A stretch of 64,000 nucleotides of DNA from Mucilaginibacter sp. (GCF_028288205.1 NZ_JAQBOD010000058.1:62001-126000), one strand, 5' to 3'; shown: positions 55,306 to 64,000, numbered from the stretch's first letter. Translations and numbers: made by a program. The notes: generated from the letters alone by a model not told the origin.

Positions 55306-56328
55306 TTGCCTAAACCGATTATAAATATCCGTTTCCAAAACGGCCTTACTTTTCAAACTTTTAAAAAAGAGGTTTTTGATATAAACGGCGTATCAGCATT
55401 GTTTGATTTTGAAGAAGCTGACGATCCTGATTTTATTGTGTTTGGGCCTTATGGCAACGATATTCCACCAAAGGGTAATTATATCCGCATTGGCTATTTC
55501 TGCGAAAACATTAAGCCAGATCTATCAATTTGTGAATGGGCGTTTGGCATACCAAAGGAAGAAGAGGTAAATGACCCTTGTTACAAAAGGATACAATGGC
55601 ACGGCACCAATCCTCAATCCTTAATAAAACCTGCCAACCACAATTCCGAAGAAATAGATACAGGCAAGAAGTTTTTTTGTAATTTTTTGTATTCGCATCA
55701 CGTATTTTATCGCGAAGAGTTTTTCAGGCAATTATCAAAATATAAAAAGGTTGACGCACCCGGTAAATCAATGAAAAACATGCAAACCATTGATGAGATA
55801 TATAAGGGGGATATATGGGAACGAAAACGGCAATTTTTAGCTGATTATAAATTCACCATCGCTTTTGAAAATTGTGTATATCCCGGCTATCAAACAGAAA
55901 AACTTTATGATGCTATGTTAACCAACAGCATTCCAATATACTTTGGCGACCCTTTTATTGGCGAAATATTTAATACAGCCAGTTTTATAAATGCTACCGA
56001 TTACTTAACTATAAAATACAAATGGCTGCTTAATTTACTCCAAAAAATTAGTCAACCAGATTTTACAGATATAAGACCTGCATTTTATAAAAATCCGTTA
56101 CATAAAATAAAAAGAAAATTAAAGATTTGGGGGCGTGATATCATGATGCGTATACATTTAAAAAGTATAAACTTTAAACCTTTAATTATACGAATACAGG
56201 AAGTAGATACTGACAGGGATGAATATATTAAAATGTTGCAGCAACCCTGGCTTACTGATAATAAATTACCGGTAAATACATTATTGAAAAACAGGTGGAT
56301 TGAAATATTTGAAAGCAACAATGAATGA
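55306..56328 (+). CDS. GT10-type fucosyltransferase-like protein
   Basis: A 340-residue enzyme with the GT10 (alpha-1,3/4-fucosyltransferase) C-terminal donor domain: KKFFCNFLYSHHVFYREEF, DYKFTIAFENCVYPGYQTEK and LYDAMLTNSIPIYFGDP. The GDP-fucose-binding block (F-x-F-E-N ... Y-x-T-E-K) is intact. The start is a TTG at 55306, 6 bp after the previous stop; no ATG precedes the domain. With the GT11 gene at 50888 it makes a second fucosyltransferase-like enzyme in one locus. Confidence 0.9.
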   Translation: MPKPIINIRFQNGLTFQTFKKEVFDINGVSALFDFEEADDPDFIVFGPYGNDIPPKGNYIRIGYFCENIKPDLSICEWAFGIPKEEEVNDPCYKRIQWHGTNPQSLIKPANHNSEEIDTGKKFFCNFLYSHHVFYREEFFRQLSKYKKVDAPGKSMKNMQTIDEIYKGDIWERKRQFLADYKFTIAFENCVYPGYQTEKLYDAMLTNSIPIYFGDPFIGEIFNTASFINATDYLTIKYKWLLNLLQKISQPDFTDIRPAFYKNPLHKIKRKLKIWGRDIMMRIHLKSINFKPLIIRIQEVDTDRDEYIKMLQQPWLTDNKLPVNTLLKNRWIEIFESNNE

Positions 56329-57310
56329 AGCTTTAGTTTCAATTATTATACCTGTTTACAATGCAGAAAACTATCTGGCCGAAACTATTAAATCGGCATT
56401 GGAACAAACATGGCAAAACAAAGAGATTATTATTGTTGATGATGGTTCTACCGATAATTCATTATATATAGCCAGGAACTTTGAATGTGACTTGGTAAAA
56501 GTTTTATCCCAACAAAATAAAGGTGCGTCAGCAGCTCGTAATACTGGTTTAAAAGAAGCTAAAGGCGAATATATTCAATTTCTGGATGCCGACGATCTGT
56601 TAAGTAACAATAAGATAGAAGTTCAAATAAACCTGCTACTAAATCTGCGCGGGTACCTCGCATTATGTGTCACGGTTCATTTCCAAAATGGAACTGAGCC
56701 AACCAGCTTACTTATACGGCATGATTGGTATGCCGAAGGCAGCGATAATCCTGCTGATTTTTTAATAAAGCTATATGGAGGAGGACTTATTGGCCCAACT
56801 TATGGCGGAATGATACAACCAAATGCATGGCTTGTTCCAAACGACGTTATTACAAAAGCCGGATTTTGGAACGAGGATTTGACTGTGGATGACGATGGTG
56901 AATTTTTTTGCCGGGTAGTATTGGCTTCAAGGGGAATAACATATGCAGCTGACGCTGTAAACTATTACCGTAAATTTAATACTTCTAACAGTTTAAGCGG
57001 GCAAAAGGATCGTCAAGCCTCATCTAGTATTTTAAAGTCAACTGATTTGAAAGCCAGTTATTTGTTATCCCGTACAGATAACCATAATGCAAAGATGGCA
57101 TTAAGTAGGCTTTATTACGAAAACGCTTTTAGTTTTTATCCAAAGTATATGGACCTAGCTCTTGAAGCTGAAAAAAAAGGCAAAGCATTAACACCAGATT
57201 TCTCAATTAATCCGTATAATAGCGGAGCAACTTTGATATTATCAAAACTAATTGGCTGGAAAGCTGTACGTTATTTGCAATATTTAAAAGATCAGACATT
57301 TCACAAATGA
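56321..57310 (+). CDS. GT2 family glycosyltransferase
   Basis: A 329-residue GT-A enzyme. VSIIIPVYNAENYLAETIKS, IIIVDDGSTDNS, GASAARNTGLKEAKGEYIQF and LDADDLLS are the classic motifs with an intact DxD. A TTG-initiated extension from 56300 is possible, but the ATG at 56321 gives the standard N-terminus and an 8-bp overlap with the GT10 gene. The next gene in line is a remnant starting with an ATGA overlap. Confidence 0.93.
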   Translation: MNEALVSIIIPVYNAENYLAETIKSALEQTWQNKEIIIVDDGSTDNSLYIARNFECDLVKVLSQQNKGASAARNTGLKEAKGEYIQFLDADDLLSNNKIEVQINLLLNLRGYLALCVTVHFQNGTEPTSLLIRHDWYAEGSDNPADFLIKLYGGGLIGPTYGGMIQPNAWLVPNDVITKAGFWNEDLTVDDDGEFFCRVVLASRGITYAADAVNYYRKFNTSNSLSGQKDRQASSSILKSTDLKASYLLSRTDNHNAKMALSRLYYENAFSFYPKYMDLALEAEKKGKALTPDFSINPYNSGATLILSKLIGWKAVRYLQYLKDQTFHK

Positions 57311-57632
57311 AAAATATTATTGAGCGTTTATCAACTCCCCCAACCATATCTTAAACCAAATAAAACAAATTCCTGTTGAATTTCACGATTTTCTAATTCA
57401 TAGTGACGAATATAAAATAGCTATGCACAAAGCTATTGCTAAGTTAAAACAGAATAATTTTATAGTGGCAAGATTTTCTCCTTATGATTTTCGGGAGATA
57501 TTATGTATCAATAAAAGTTTGATCAGGCTAACGTTCCGGCAAAAAGTAAGGCTATATCTCATCCATCCTTTTTTACGCAATATGATATTTTTCCATACTG
57601 TAGTACGAGATCTTTTCAATGCTCATAAATAA
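57307..57632 (+). pseudogene. Remnant resembling the end of an FkbM-type methyltransferase gene
   Basis: An ATG at 57307 overlaps the GT2 stop (ATGA) but its frame ends at 57354. A second frame is open from 57324 to 57632 and encodes NSPNHILNQIKQIPVEFHDF, then about 75 more residues including RFSPYDFREILCINKSL. The EFHDF strand and the following layout resemble the C-terminal part of FkbM-family methyltransferases; the SAM-binding core is missing. An intact short ORF from the ATG at 57423 (69 codons) could in principle be translated. The last 14 bp overlap the next gene. Confidence 0.5.
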
Positions 57633-58500
57633 AATAAAAAACAGCCTGGCATTTAGGTTGCCGATCATTTATAAATTGATAATTTCCTATTTTTATGTCA
57701 GTGCCATTCGTCGTAAATCAATTATAACAAACGAATATACACTGGTAATGATGTGCGGCATCAGGCAATTGCCCATGCTGAAAGTCTGTTTAAGAAGCAT
57801 TTATAAACAATTTTCCAACTTACCCCATATTATCCTTTTCACCGATTTGAGTTCAGATATGGATCAGTTTAAAAAAGCATTAAGCCTGTTCCCGGCGGGC
57901 AGTATCAGTATTGTAAGCGGATATGACTGTATAAACCATCATAGGAGGAATAAAAAAAATCAACTGGTTTCATTTGCCGAAAAAAATCCAATGGGTTTAA
58001 AGCTTGCAACCATACTGCAGACGCTCGAAAGCAAGAAATCGGTATTATATTGTGATACCGATGTGATTTGGTATGGCGATCCTTATGCCATAATTCATCA
58101 GCATATCACAAATCCGAATTTTGATATGGCCATGTCTGAAGATTTTCAGGCTGCTTACGACAAACATTTAATTGATAACGCGAACCTGATTAAACTATAT
58201 GATAAACCTTATTTTTGTGCAGGAATACTGCTTATTAAGGAATTGTCCGTAAACAATCAGGAAACTTTAAATCGTCTTTTAGAAACTGTTAGCGAAAAAT
58301 CAGATCATTTTAGCGAACAAACTATATTTGCATTTTTAAACCGCGAAAGCAATAATATACTGCTTGATAAAAACAAGTTTGTTATTAGAACAGACGATCA
58401 GTTTCAAATAAAACCTAAACGGGTACCAGGAATATTAGCCCGTCACTATACTGGTCCAGTAAGACACATTTTCTGGAGAGATGCTTTTTTTCGTATCTGA
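57619..58500 (+). CDS. Putative GT-A-fold glycosyltransferase
   Basis: A 293-residue protein I cannot assign to a CAZy family. A basic/hydrophobic N-terminus (about 1-30) precedes YTLVMMCGIRQLPMLKVCLR. LYCDTDVIWYGDP has the DxD-type metal site, and PYFCAGILLI followed by FSEQTIFAFLN matches the acceptor-side pattern of GT8/GT77-like enzymes. Start at 57619 overlaps the upstream remnant by 14 bp. It resembles the genes at 58509 and 63077 in layout. Confidence 0.75.
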   Translation: MLINKIKNSLAFRLPIIYKLIISYFYVSAIRRKSIITNEYTLVMMCGIRQLPMLKVCLRSIYKQFSNLPHIILFTDLSSDMDQFKKALSLFPAGSISIVSGYDCINHHRRNKKNQLVSFAEKNPMGLKLATILQTLESKKSVLYCDTDVIWYGDPYAIIHQHITNPNFDMAMSEDFQAAYDKHLIDNANLIKLYDKPYFCAGILLIKELSVNNQETLNRLLETVSEKSDHFSEQTIFAFLNRESNNILLDKNKFVIRTDDQFQIKPKRVPGILARHYTGPVRHIFWRDAFFRI

Positions 58501-58508
58501 ACCTGCAA

Positions 58509-59474
58509 ATGGATAAAAATATACTCACCATTGCCACAACTAAAAAACTATATGTCGACATGGCCGTCAACCTTGCCCGTTCATTTTTGTATTGGCATCC
58601 TGATAGTAATATCAAATTTAAATTAGTTACTGATCAAAAAAAATTGGTTCCTAACGATATAATTGACCGCATAGAAATAGTTGAAATATTGTCTGATGAA
58701 TTAGGAAAAGGATTTTCGCCTAAGCTACATTTAGACAAACTTGCTCCTGCCGGTCAAACTCTATTTATTGATAGCGATTGTTTAATATATGGCAACTTAT
58801 TACCCATATTTGAAAAATTCAAAGGGCATCATGTATCTGTAATAGGCAATTACATTGCTGATGGAGAATGGTTTGGTGATATTGCTGCTATCTGCAAAAA
58901 ATTTAATATTAAACATTTGCCAAAATTTAACGGAGGGATATATTATTTGGAAAATGGACCAGTAGCGGCCCAGGTTTACGAAACTGCAAGAGAGCTTGAA
59001 AAGCAATATGATAATATAGGTTTTGTTCGCTTTCGTGGTTATCCTGCCGACGAAGGTTTAATGGCATTGTCTATGCAACTGAATAACCAGGAACCAATAG
59101 TTGATGATGGTACTATTATGAGCGATCCATTATCATGCCCGGGACATTATATGACGAATGTTATAAAAGGTGAAAATTATTTAATTAACCCCCCAGCCCC
59201 TCATCCACTACATCAAAACTGGTACCCATTTACAAAAATATCGCCACTTGTTGTTCATTTTTTAGGCCATCATAGCATGGATTACCAATATCAAAAAGAT
59301 ATATACAGGCTCAAAAAACAAAATACAGGTCAATTAAACTTTATCGCAGAAACAAGGGCGTTGATATTAATTGAATTTAAAAAGAGATTAGAATTATTTT
59401 TGAAATATAAATTTCGAAAAATTTATCATTCACTATTTGGTGTAAGGCAAATAAAGCCTTCAGAAAGATTATGA
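58509..59474 (+). CDS. Putative GT8-like glycosyltransferase
   Basis: A 321-residue GT-A-type protein. ILTIATTKKLYVDMAVNLAR begins it, GKGFSPKLHLDKLAPAGQ and LFIDSDCLIYGNL (DxD) form the donor site, and KFNGGIYYLENGP is the GT8-like N-G-G block. HFLGHHSMDYQY near the end may supply the usual metal-binding His. It lies 8 bp after the previous gene and overlaps the next by 4 bp. Family placement is tentative. Confidence 0.78.
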   Translation: MDKNILTIATTKKLYVDMAVNLARSFLYWHPDSNIKFKLVTDQKKLVPNDIIDRIEIVEILSDELGKGFSPKLHLDKLAPAGQTLFIDSDCLIYGNLLPIFEKFKGHHVSVIGNYIADGEWFGDIAAICKKFNIKHLPKFNGGIYYLENGPVAAQVYETARELEKQYDNIGFVRFRGYPADEGLMALSMQLNNQEPIVDDGTIMSDPLSCPGHYMTNVIKGENYLINPPAPHPLHQNWYPFTKISPLVVHFLGHHSMDYQYQKDIYRLKKQNTGQLNFIAETRALILIEFKKRLELFLKYKFRKIYHSLFGVRQIKPSERL

Positions 59475-60400
59475 GTACAGCCATCAGTATTATTATACCT
59501 ACTTACAACCGGCTTTGGAGCTTACCCAAAACCATTAACAGTTGCAAACAAAATAATATTGAGGTTGAAATAATTGTTGTAGATGATGGCAGTACGGATG
59601 GGACTTGGGAATGGCTGTTAACTCAAAAAAACATCCTTACAGTAAAGCAATCTAACCTGGGTAAATGTTGGGCCGTAAATAAAGCGGTTGAAATTGCATC
59701 AGGAAAATACATAAGGTTTCTGGATTCGGATGATATGCTTGCCGGTAAAGCAAATGACGAACAATATAATATTGCTTTACACTCGGGTGCAGACATAGTA
59801 ACCGCCGGTTATAAAGTTATTGATGCTAATGATGATACTATTGCCGAACATCCATTAGTGGAATGCGATGATTTTATTGCCCAGCAATTGGGTGAATGTG
59901 ACGGTTCTCACTATTCGGCTTTTATTTTTAAAAAATCATTTATAATTGACATTCCACATCGACCAGATTTTGCATTCAGAGATGACCGACTTTTTATATT
60001 GGAAGTTGCCTTAAAAAATCCGTTAATTAAAGTTTATAATAATGCCGCGCTATTACATAGAATACATTTAAATGGGCGGTTACAAATAAATCAGGGACTT
60101 AAAGGTGCTGTGCAAAACTATCAGCACTATTTAATTTATAAAAAAATACTGACCAGCCTGGAAGACAATGACAGATTAACAGAAAGGTATAAAAAAGCAT
60201 CAGTAAATGTACTTTGGCACCTGGCCCATTGGATGGCCGATACTCATATTACCGAAGGGTATAATATTTACAAATGGGTTTATGAGCTCAACCCTGATTT
60301 TAGGCCGGTTGAGAATAAGAAACTGGCCCGGCTTTACAAAAATGTAGGGTTTGTTTTTACAGAAAAGCTATTAAAATTAAAAAGAAATTTAAACATATAG
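59471..60400 (+). CDS. GT2 family glycosyltransferase
   Basis: A 309-residue GT-A enzyme. AISIIIPTYNRLWSLPKTIN, IIVVDDGSTDGTWEWL, NKAVEIASGKYIRF and LDSDDMLAG are the ordered motifs, with LDSDD as the metal site. ATGA overlap with the gene before; the methyltransferase gene begins 1 bp after its stop. Linkage unknown. Confidence 0.93.
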   Translation: MSTAISIIIPTYNRLWSLPKTINSCKQNNIEVEIIVVDDGSTDGTWEWLLTQKNILTVKQSNLGKCWAVNKAVEIASGKYIRFLDSDDMLAGKANDEQYNIALHSGADIVTAGYKVIDANDDTIAEHPLVECDDFIAQQLGECDGSHYSAFIFKKSFIIDIPHRPDFAFRDDRLFILEVALKNPLIKVYNNAALLHRIHLNGRLQINQGLKGAVQNYQHYLIYKKILTSLEDNDRLTERYKKASVNVLWHLAHWMADTHITEGYNIYKWVYELNPDFRPVENKKLARLYKNVGFVFTEKLLKLKRNLNI

Positions 60401-60401
60401 T

Positions 60402-61079
60402 ATGCAATTATCAGCTAATTTATTGCTAAACAGGTTTGATTGGGCCCAACAAAAAACCAATGATATTATTAGCCAATATTATAAAAACAATGAGGCTGTA
60501 TTTTATGACGTTGGGGCTGGCGAAAATTCATTAGCAACAAAACTGGGTAACAAAACCGCACTTGCCTGTTCTTTTGATCTGCTGCCTTTTGATGATAACA
60601 TACAGCAATGGAATATTGAAACTAATTTTTCATATGATTATCCTGCTGCTAATATAGTTACCCTACTAGAGGTGGTTGAACATTTAACTAATCCCTGGCT
60701 ATGTATAAAAAACATATCAGCTACAATGGCCCCGGGTGGTTTTTTAATTTTAACTACGCCTAATCCTGGCTGGAGCACTAGTAGGGTTAGTTTGATGGTA
60801 AAAGGATTTCTTACTTGTTTTACCCAGTCTGACCTTGACAATAATCATCATGTATTTATTGCATGGCCACATATTTTACAAAGATTGCTAAATGATAATG
60901 GTTTTGAAATTATAGAATATGTAACACTTGATGGCCCCACAAAATTCTTTAGTAAAGACATTAAGTTATCTCGGTTTTTTTTACAGTTTCCGGCTCGTGT
61001 CATTAAAAAAATAATTGAGAAAACAGACCCCACTGCAATGGGAATGAGTTATGGAATTATAGCCAGAAAAATTGATTAA
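60402..61079 (+). CDS. Class I SAM-dependent methyltransferase
   Basis: A 225-residue methyltransferase of the Methyltransf_23 type. FYDVGAGENSLATKL is motif I, ALACSFDLLPFD motif II, VTLLEVVEHLTNPW motif IV and MAPGGFLILTTPNPG motif V. It is compact, with no extra domain. It overlaps the next gene by 8 bp and is set among glycosyltransferases, so glycan methylation is likely. Confidence 0.9.
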   Translation: MQLSANLLLNRFDWAQQKTNDIISQYYKNNEAVFYDVGAGENSLATKLGNKTALACSFDLLPFDDNIQQWNIETNFSYDYPAANIVTLLEVVEHLTNPWLCIKNISATMAPGGFLILTTPNPGWSTSRVSLMVKGFLTCFTQSDLDNNHHVFIAWPHILQRLLNDNGFEIIEYVTLDGPTKFFSKDIKLSRFFLQFPARVIKKIIEKTDPTAMGMSYGIIARKID

Positions 61080-62061
61080 ACCACTAAATTTATTTTATAG
61101 CGAACCCGACCCCGATAGATGGTTTAAATTTGACCGTTATCCGCGTCGCATAGTTCGCAGATTAATACGTGGTAAAACACGGCCGGGTGGTGTAATGATG
61201 GTTGCACTTAATTTAATGGAAGGGCTTGATAAAGTGGGCATTCCATATCGTTTTAATGATTATAGCTATATTAAAAAACATCCCGACGAAATAGCTTGTA
61301 TTATTGGTAAACCACACGTACTGTTTGAACGAAAATGGGATAACCCGGTGATATTGGGCGCAGGCATATACTCTCATCCGACAGATTGTCCGGATCTGTT
61401 TGAAAAATACCCTGTAGTAAAACGTGTATTGGTACCCGGCGAATGGATGAGGCAAATGTTTGAGCCTTACTATTCCGGGAAAGTATTGGCCTGGCCAACA
61501 GGAATTGATATTGATGAATGGGTTCCATTATCGGGTACAAAACATTTTGATTTTTTGATATATGATAAAATACGTTGGGAACATGAAAAATATAATAACG
61601 AATTGCTGGAGCCTGTAATTCAAACACTCAATCAATATAAATTATCTTATCAACTTATAAAATACGGGCAGTACACCCATGATGAGCTAAAGGATAAATT
61701 AAGCAAATCAAAAGCCGTAATATTTTTATGCGAACATGAAACACAAGGGCTGGCATACCAGCAAATTCTATCAACCAATACGCCAATATTGGCCTGGGAC
61801 AGAGCAGGATATTGGCAAGACCCAGAATATTATCCTAAAAGAGTTAAATATGAACCGGTTAGTTCTGTGCCATATTGGGACAAACAATGTGGTTTAAAAT
61901 TTACGGGACAATGCGATTTTGAAAGCCAAATGATAGATTTTTTGAATAGCTTAAACCAGTTTAAACCGCGGAAATATATTATTGAAAATCTGACTTTGGA
62001 GCTATCTGCTAAAAAATATGTAACAATCCATCAGCAAGTTGAACAAGAATTGAATAAATGA
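61072..62061 (+). CDS. GT-B-fold glycosyltransferase (GT4-like)
   Basis: A 329-residue protein with a GT-B layout. RPGGVMMVALNLMEGLDKVG is the acceptor-domain start, VLAWPTGIDIDEW the linker found in GT4 enzymes, and FLCEHETQGLAYQQILS the donor-site block, with Glu and Gln in the E-x7-E region. The match to GT4 is looser than for the genes at 42010 and 62058. Start is a TTG at 61072 (8-bp overlap with the methyltransferase gene). Confidence 0.8.
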   Translation: MIKPLNLFYSEPDPDRWFKFDRYPRRIVRRLIRGKTRPGGVMMVALNLMEGLDKVGIPYRFNDYSYIKKHPDEIACIIGKPHVLFERKWDNPVILGAGIYSHPTDCPDLFEKYPVVKRVLVPGEWMRQMFEPYYSGKVLAWPTGIDIDEWVPLSGTKHFDFLIYDKIRWEHEKYNNELLEPVIQTLNQYKLSYQLIKYGQYTHDELKDKLSKSKAVIFLCEHETQGLAYQQILSTNTPILAWDRAGYWQDPEYYPKRVKYEPVSSVPYWDKQCGLKFTGQCDFESQMIDFLNSLNQFKPRKYIIENLTLELSAKKYVTIHQQVEQELNK

Positions 62062-63074
62062 GAATACTGCTTATTATGGATCCGGGAATACCTGTGCCAC
62101 CTGAATTATATGGCGGTCATGAACGCCTGGCTTATCTTTTTGCCCAAGAGTACAGCAAGCTTGGCCACGAAATAACACTACTTGCCGGACCCTCATCTTA
62201 TTGCAGCGGAACCACCGTAACATTTGGCACTAACAATCTGCAACGATCTATCAAGGAAAAGAACAACGAAGTAGCATTTGTGTGGAAGTATCTTTACCGT
62301 AACAAAAGAAATTTTGATATGGTTCATAATTTTGGCCGGCTTATTTATCTGTTACCAATTTTGAACTCCGGCGTAAAAAAAATAATGACATATGGCCGGC
62401 CCGTATCATCAAAAGGAATAAGGATTGTTAATTTATTACCTAACAAAAACTTGGTATTTACCGCATGCAGTAACTATTGTGTATCAACCGGGAATGTGGC
62501 AGGTAATTGGAAAACGATTTATAATGCTATAGATTTTTCAAAGTACATGCTCAATAGTATAGCGAGGAATGATGCTCCTTTAATGTTTTTAGGCAGACTT
62601 GATAAAATAAAGGGAGCACATACCGCAATAAAAGTAGCAAAAGCTACTGGTAACCAATTAATACTTGCCGGTAACATACCAAACACACCTGATAATTATC
62701 ATTATTTTAAAACCGAGATAGAACCACAAATAGATGATGACCAAATAAAATATATAGGCGCTTTAAGTGATGATGAAAAAAACACTTATTTGCAACAAGC
62801 AAAAGCATTGTTGTTCCCAATAGAATGGAATGAGCCATTTGGGTTAGTAATGATAGAAGCAATGGCTTGTGGCACGCCGGTTATAGCTTTTAACAAGGGT
62901 TCGGTACCAGAAATAATTCAAAATGGGGTTAATGGATTTATTGTAAATAATTATGATGAAATGGTAAACAAATTAGCTCAACTAAAAAGTATAGACCGTA
63001 AGAAATGCAGGGAATTGGCTGAGAGAAAATTTAATGTAAATATAATTGCCGCTCAATATCTTTCAATTAAATAG
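62058..63074 (+). CDS. GT4 family glycosyltransferase
   Basis: A 338-residue GT-B enzyme. MRILLIMDPGIPVPPELYGG followed by HERLAYLFAQEYSKLGHEIT gives the GT4 N-terminal domain, FLGRLDKIKGAHTAIKVAK the linker strand and FPIEWNEPFGLVMIEAMACG the donor-binding E-x7-E block (EPFGLVMIE). ATGA overlap with the previous gene. The partial GT-A gene starts 3 bp after its stop. Confidence 0.94.
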   Translation: MRILLIMDPGIPVPPELYGGHERLAYLFAQEYSKLGHEITLLAGPSSYCSGTTVTFGTNNLQRSIKEKNNEVAFVWKYLYRNKRNFDMVHNFGRLIYLLPILNSGVKKIMTYGRPVSSKGIRIVNLLPNKNLVFTACSNYCVSTGNVAGNWKTIYNAIDFSKYMLNSIARNDAPLMFLGRLDKIKGAHTAIKVAKATGNQLILAGNIPNTPDNYHYFKTEIEPQIDDDQIKYIGALSDDEKNTYLQQAKALLFPIEWNEPFGLVMIEAMACGTPVIAFNKGSVPEIIQNGVNGFIVNNYDEMVNKLAQLKSIDRKKCRELAERKFNVNIIAAQYLSIK

Positions 63075-63076
63075 TT

Positions 63077-64000
63077 ATGATTAAAAAATTAATTAAAAAA
63101 GTAAAATACGAACTTAGGTTTAATAACACTCAATATTACACCAGGATTTCAGACAAAGTTTTAAAAGGATGGTACAGATCCGTTTTAGAAAAAAAAATTA
63201 ATCTTTTACCGCCTATCCATACTGTGGAGACTAATGCGCAGCTTACCTTATCCATTTTAGCTAATAAAAAGAACTTTTATGAATCAATTGCGGCTCTTTA
63301 CAGTTTTTGCTTTTGGAACAAAGATATTTACATTAATTATCACGAAGATGGTACATTGTCTGAACAAGAAATAACAATATTAAAAAAGATATTTCCGGGG
63401 ATAACTATTTTCAGAAGAAAGTTGCAGGATGCAACCGTTGTGAATTATTTATTATCTAAAGGATACATCAAAAGTGCTGAATTACGCCGAAATTTTATTT
63501 TATCATTAAAATTATTTGATACTATAGTTGAAAAAAAGACTCCTTATTTATTACTCATTGATTCTGATGTACTATTTTTTTCGCAGCCAAAAAACATAAT
63601 TGATATTGTTGAAAAAGCTATTTTAAACGGATGTTACAACAAAGATGTAAACAGTGCTTATTGTTTTTCAGACGAAATTTTCAACAAATATTTGGATCAT
63701 CCTATAATCGATAAGTTTAACTCGGGCGTTTTTTTGCATAATTTAAATAAAGATTGTTTTGAGTTTATTGAAACAGTACTTAAACAGGAACTGCGACTAC
63801 CTGCCTCCTGGCATTTAGAGCAAACATTATTTGCTATGTACGCAACACATAAGGGTGGCTTTGAAGCTCTACCAAAATGTTATGATCTGGCAAGAAAAGA
63901 AAGAAATTTAGGGAACTTTATTATAAGCGAACATTACGTACATAATACCGGTTATGACATCCATAAAGATTTTATTTATAAACTCTGTCCTATCTACCTA
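63077..64000 (+). CDS. Putative GT-A-fold glycosyltransferase, C-terminus beyond window
   Basis: The frame opens at the ATG at 63077 and stays open to the window edge (308 codons). A basic N-terminus (MIKKLIKKVKYELRF) precedes a GT-A-like domain. FWNKDIYINYHEDGTLSEQE is early, LLLIDSDVLFFSQP is the DxD metal site (about residue 171), and DKFNSGVFLHNLNKDC with HLEQTLFAMY matches the acceptor block of GT8/GT77-like enzymes. It resembles the genes at 57619 and 58509. The stop is outside the window. Confidence 0.75.
   Translation, partial: MIKKLIKKVKYELRFNNTQYYTRISDKVLKGWYRSVLEKKINLLPPIHTVETNAQLTLSILANKKNFYESIAALYSFCFWNKDIYINYHEDGTLSEQEITILKKIFPGITIFRRKLQDATVVNYLLSKGYIKSAELRRNFILSLKLFDTIVEKKTPYLLLIDSDVLFFSQPKNIIDIVEKAILNGCYNKDVNSAYCFSDEIFNKYLDHPIIDKFNSGVFLHNLNKDCFEFIETVLKQELRLPASWHLEQTLFAMYATHKGGFEALPKCYDLARKERNLGNFIISEHYVHNTGYDIHKDFIYKLCPIYL

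Noticed and set aside
1..64000. tRNA, rRNA or prophage genes
   Set aside because: Scanning the gaps showed no tRNA-like cloverleaf with a CCA end, no rRNA sequence, and no integrase, capsid or terminase genes.

Overview
The window is a chromosomal segment of a Bacteroidota bacterium, most likely a member of the Sphingobacteriaceae (Pedobacter/Mucilaginibacter type). The basis is the gene families: a Porin_10-like porin, a DUF5606 protein, an 'outer membrane beta-barrel family' protein with a carboxypeptidase-regulatory N-terminus, a membrane-linked MutS relative, an UpxY/NusG-like antiterminator and a K+-dependent-type membrane pyrophosphatase. Many genes are also preceded by the Bacteroidota -7 box TAnnTTTG, and almost none by a Shine-Dalgarno sequence. 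The assignment rests on remembered family features, not a search.

Region 1 (about 1-34,000) is core genome with short, mixed-strand transcription units. From left to right it carries the end of a purine nucleoside phosphorylase, a porin, two tandem paralogs of a secreted protein usually mislabelled 'asparagine synthetase B', a cyclophilin, DUF5606, a CDF zinc-type exporter, RlmH, a membrane MutS homolog, an alpha/beta hydrolase and a beta-barrel receptor. Then come LeuRS, a TPR protein, a MntA/HepT (MNT-HEPN) pair, GuaA, an orphan binding-protein-like lipoprotein, an RsmB-like rRNA methyltransferase, a small membrane protein and MarC. The block ends with two amino-acid permeases, a membrane pyrophosphatase, a PBP4-type carboxypeptidase, Pgk, a GNAT enzyme and GAPDH. 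The gaps between genes are rich in short repeats: 7-bp tandem CCAATCA, AAAAGGTGAAAGG-type runs, GTCATTGCGAGGAACGAAGCAATC inverted pairs, TTAGTCCGGATT hairpins and a 131-bp palindrome. One repeat type also appears to encode the hydrophobic part of two signal peptides.

Region 2 (about 34,149-64,000) is a large, AT-rich surface-polysaccharide locus. A WecA/MraY-like initiating transferase and one glycosyltransferase lie on the minus strand. A long plus-strand operon then runs to the window end: Wza, a Wzc-type tyrosine autokinase, an UpxY-like antiterminator, a leader with stem-loops, a glutamine-dependent asparagine synthase, a glycosyltransferase, and a Wzm/Wzt ABC exporter whose ATPase has an extra C-terminal domain. 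After these come some 20 glycosyltransferases, methyltransferases and an acyltransferase, including GT11 and GT10 fucosyltransferase-like enzymes, an exostosin-like enzyme and a DUF5672 protein. Most junctions overlap by 1-17 bp, which implies one transcript. No Wzx flippase or Wzy polymerase is visible, so Wza/Wzc sit beside an ABC-type exporter.

Two decayed genes sit inside this operon: a frameshifted start of a GT2 glycosyltransferase (54264-54349) and a remnant that looks like the end of an FkbM-type methyltransferase (57307-57632). Both keep the ATGA overlap with the gene upstream. They point to recent turnover of the glycan-building genes. The last gene, a GT-A-type glycosyltransferase, runs off the window.
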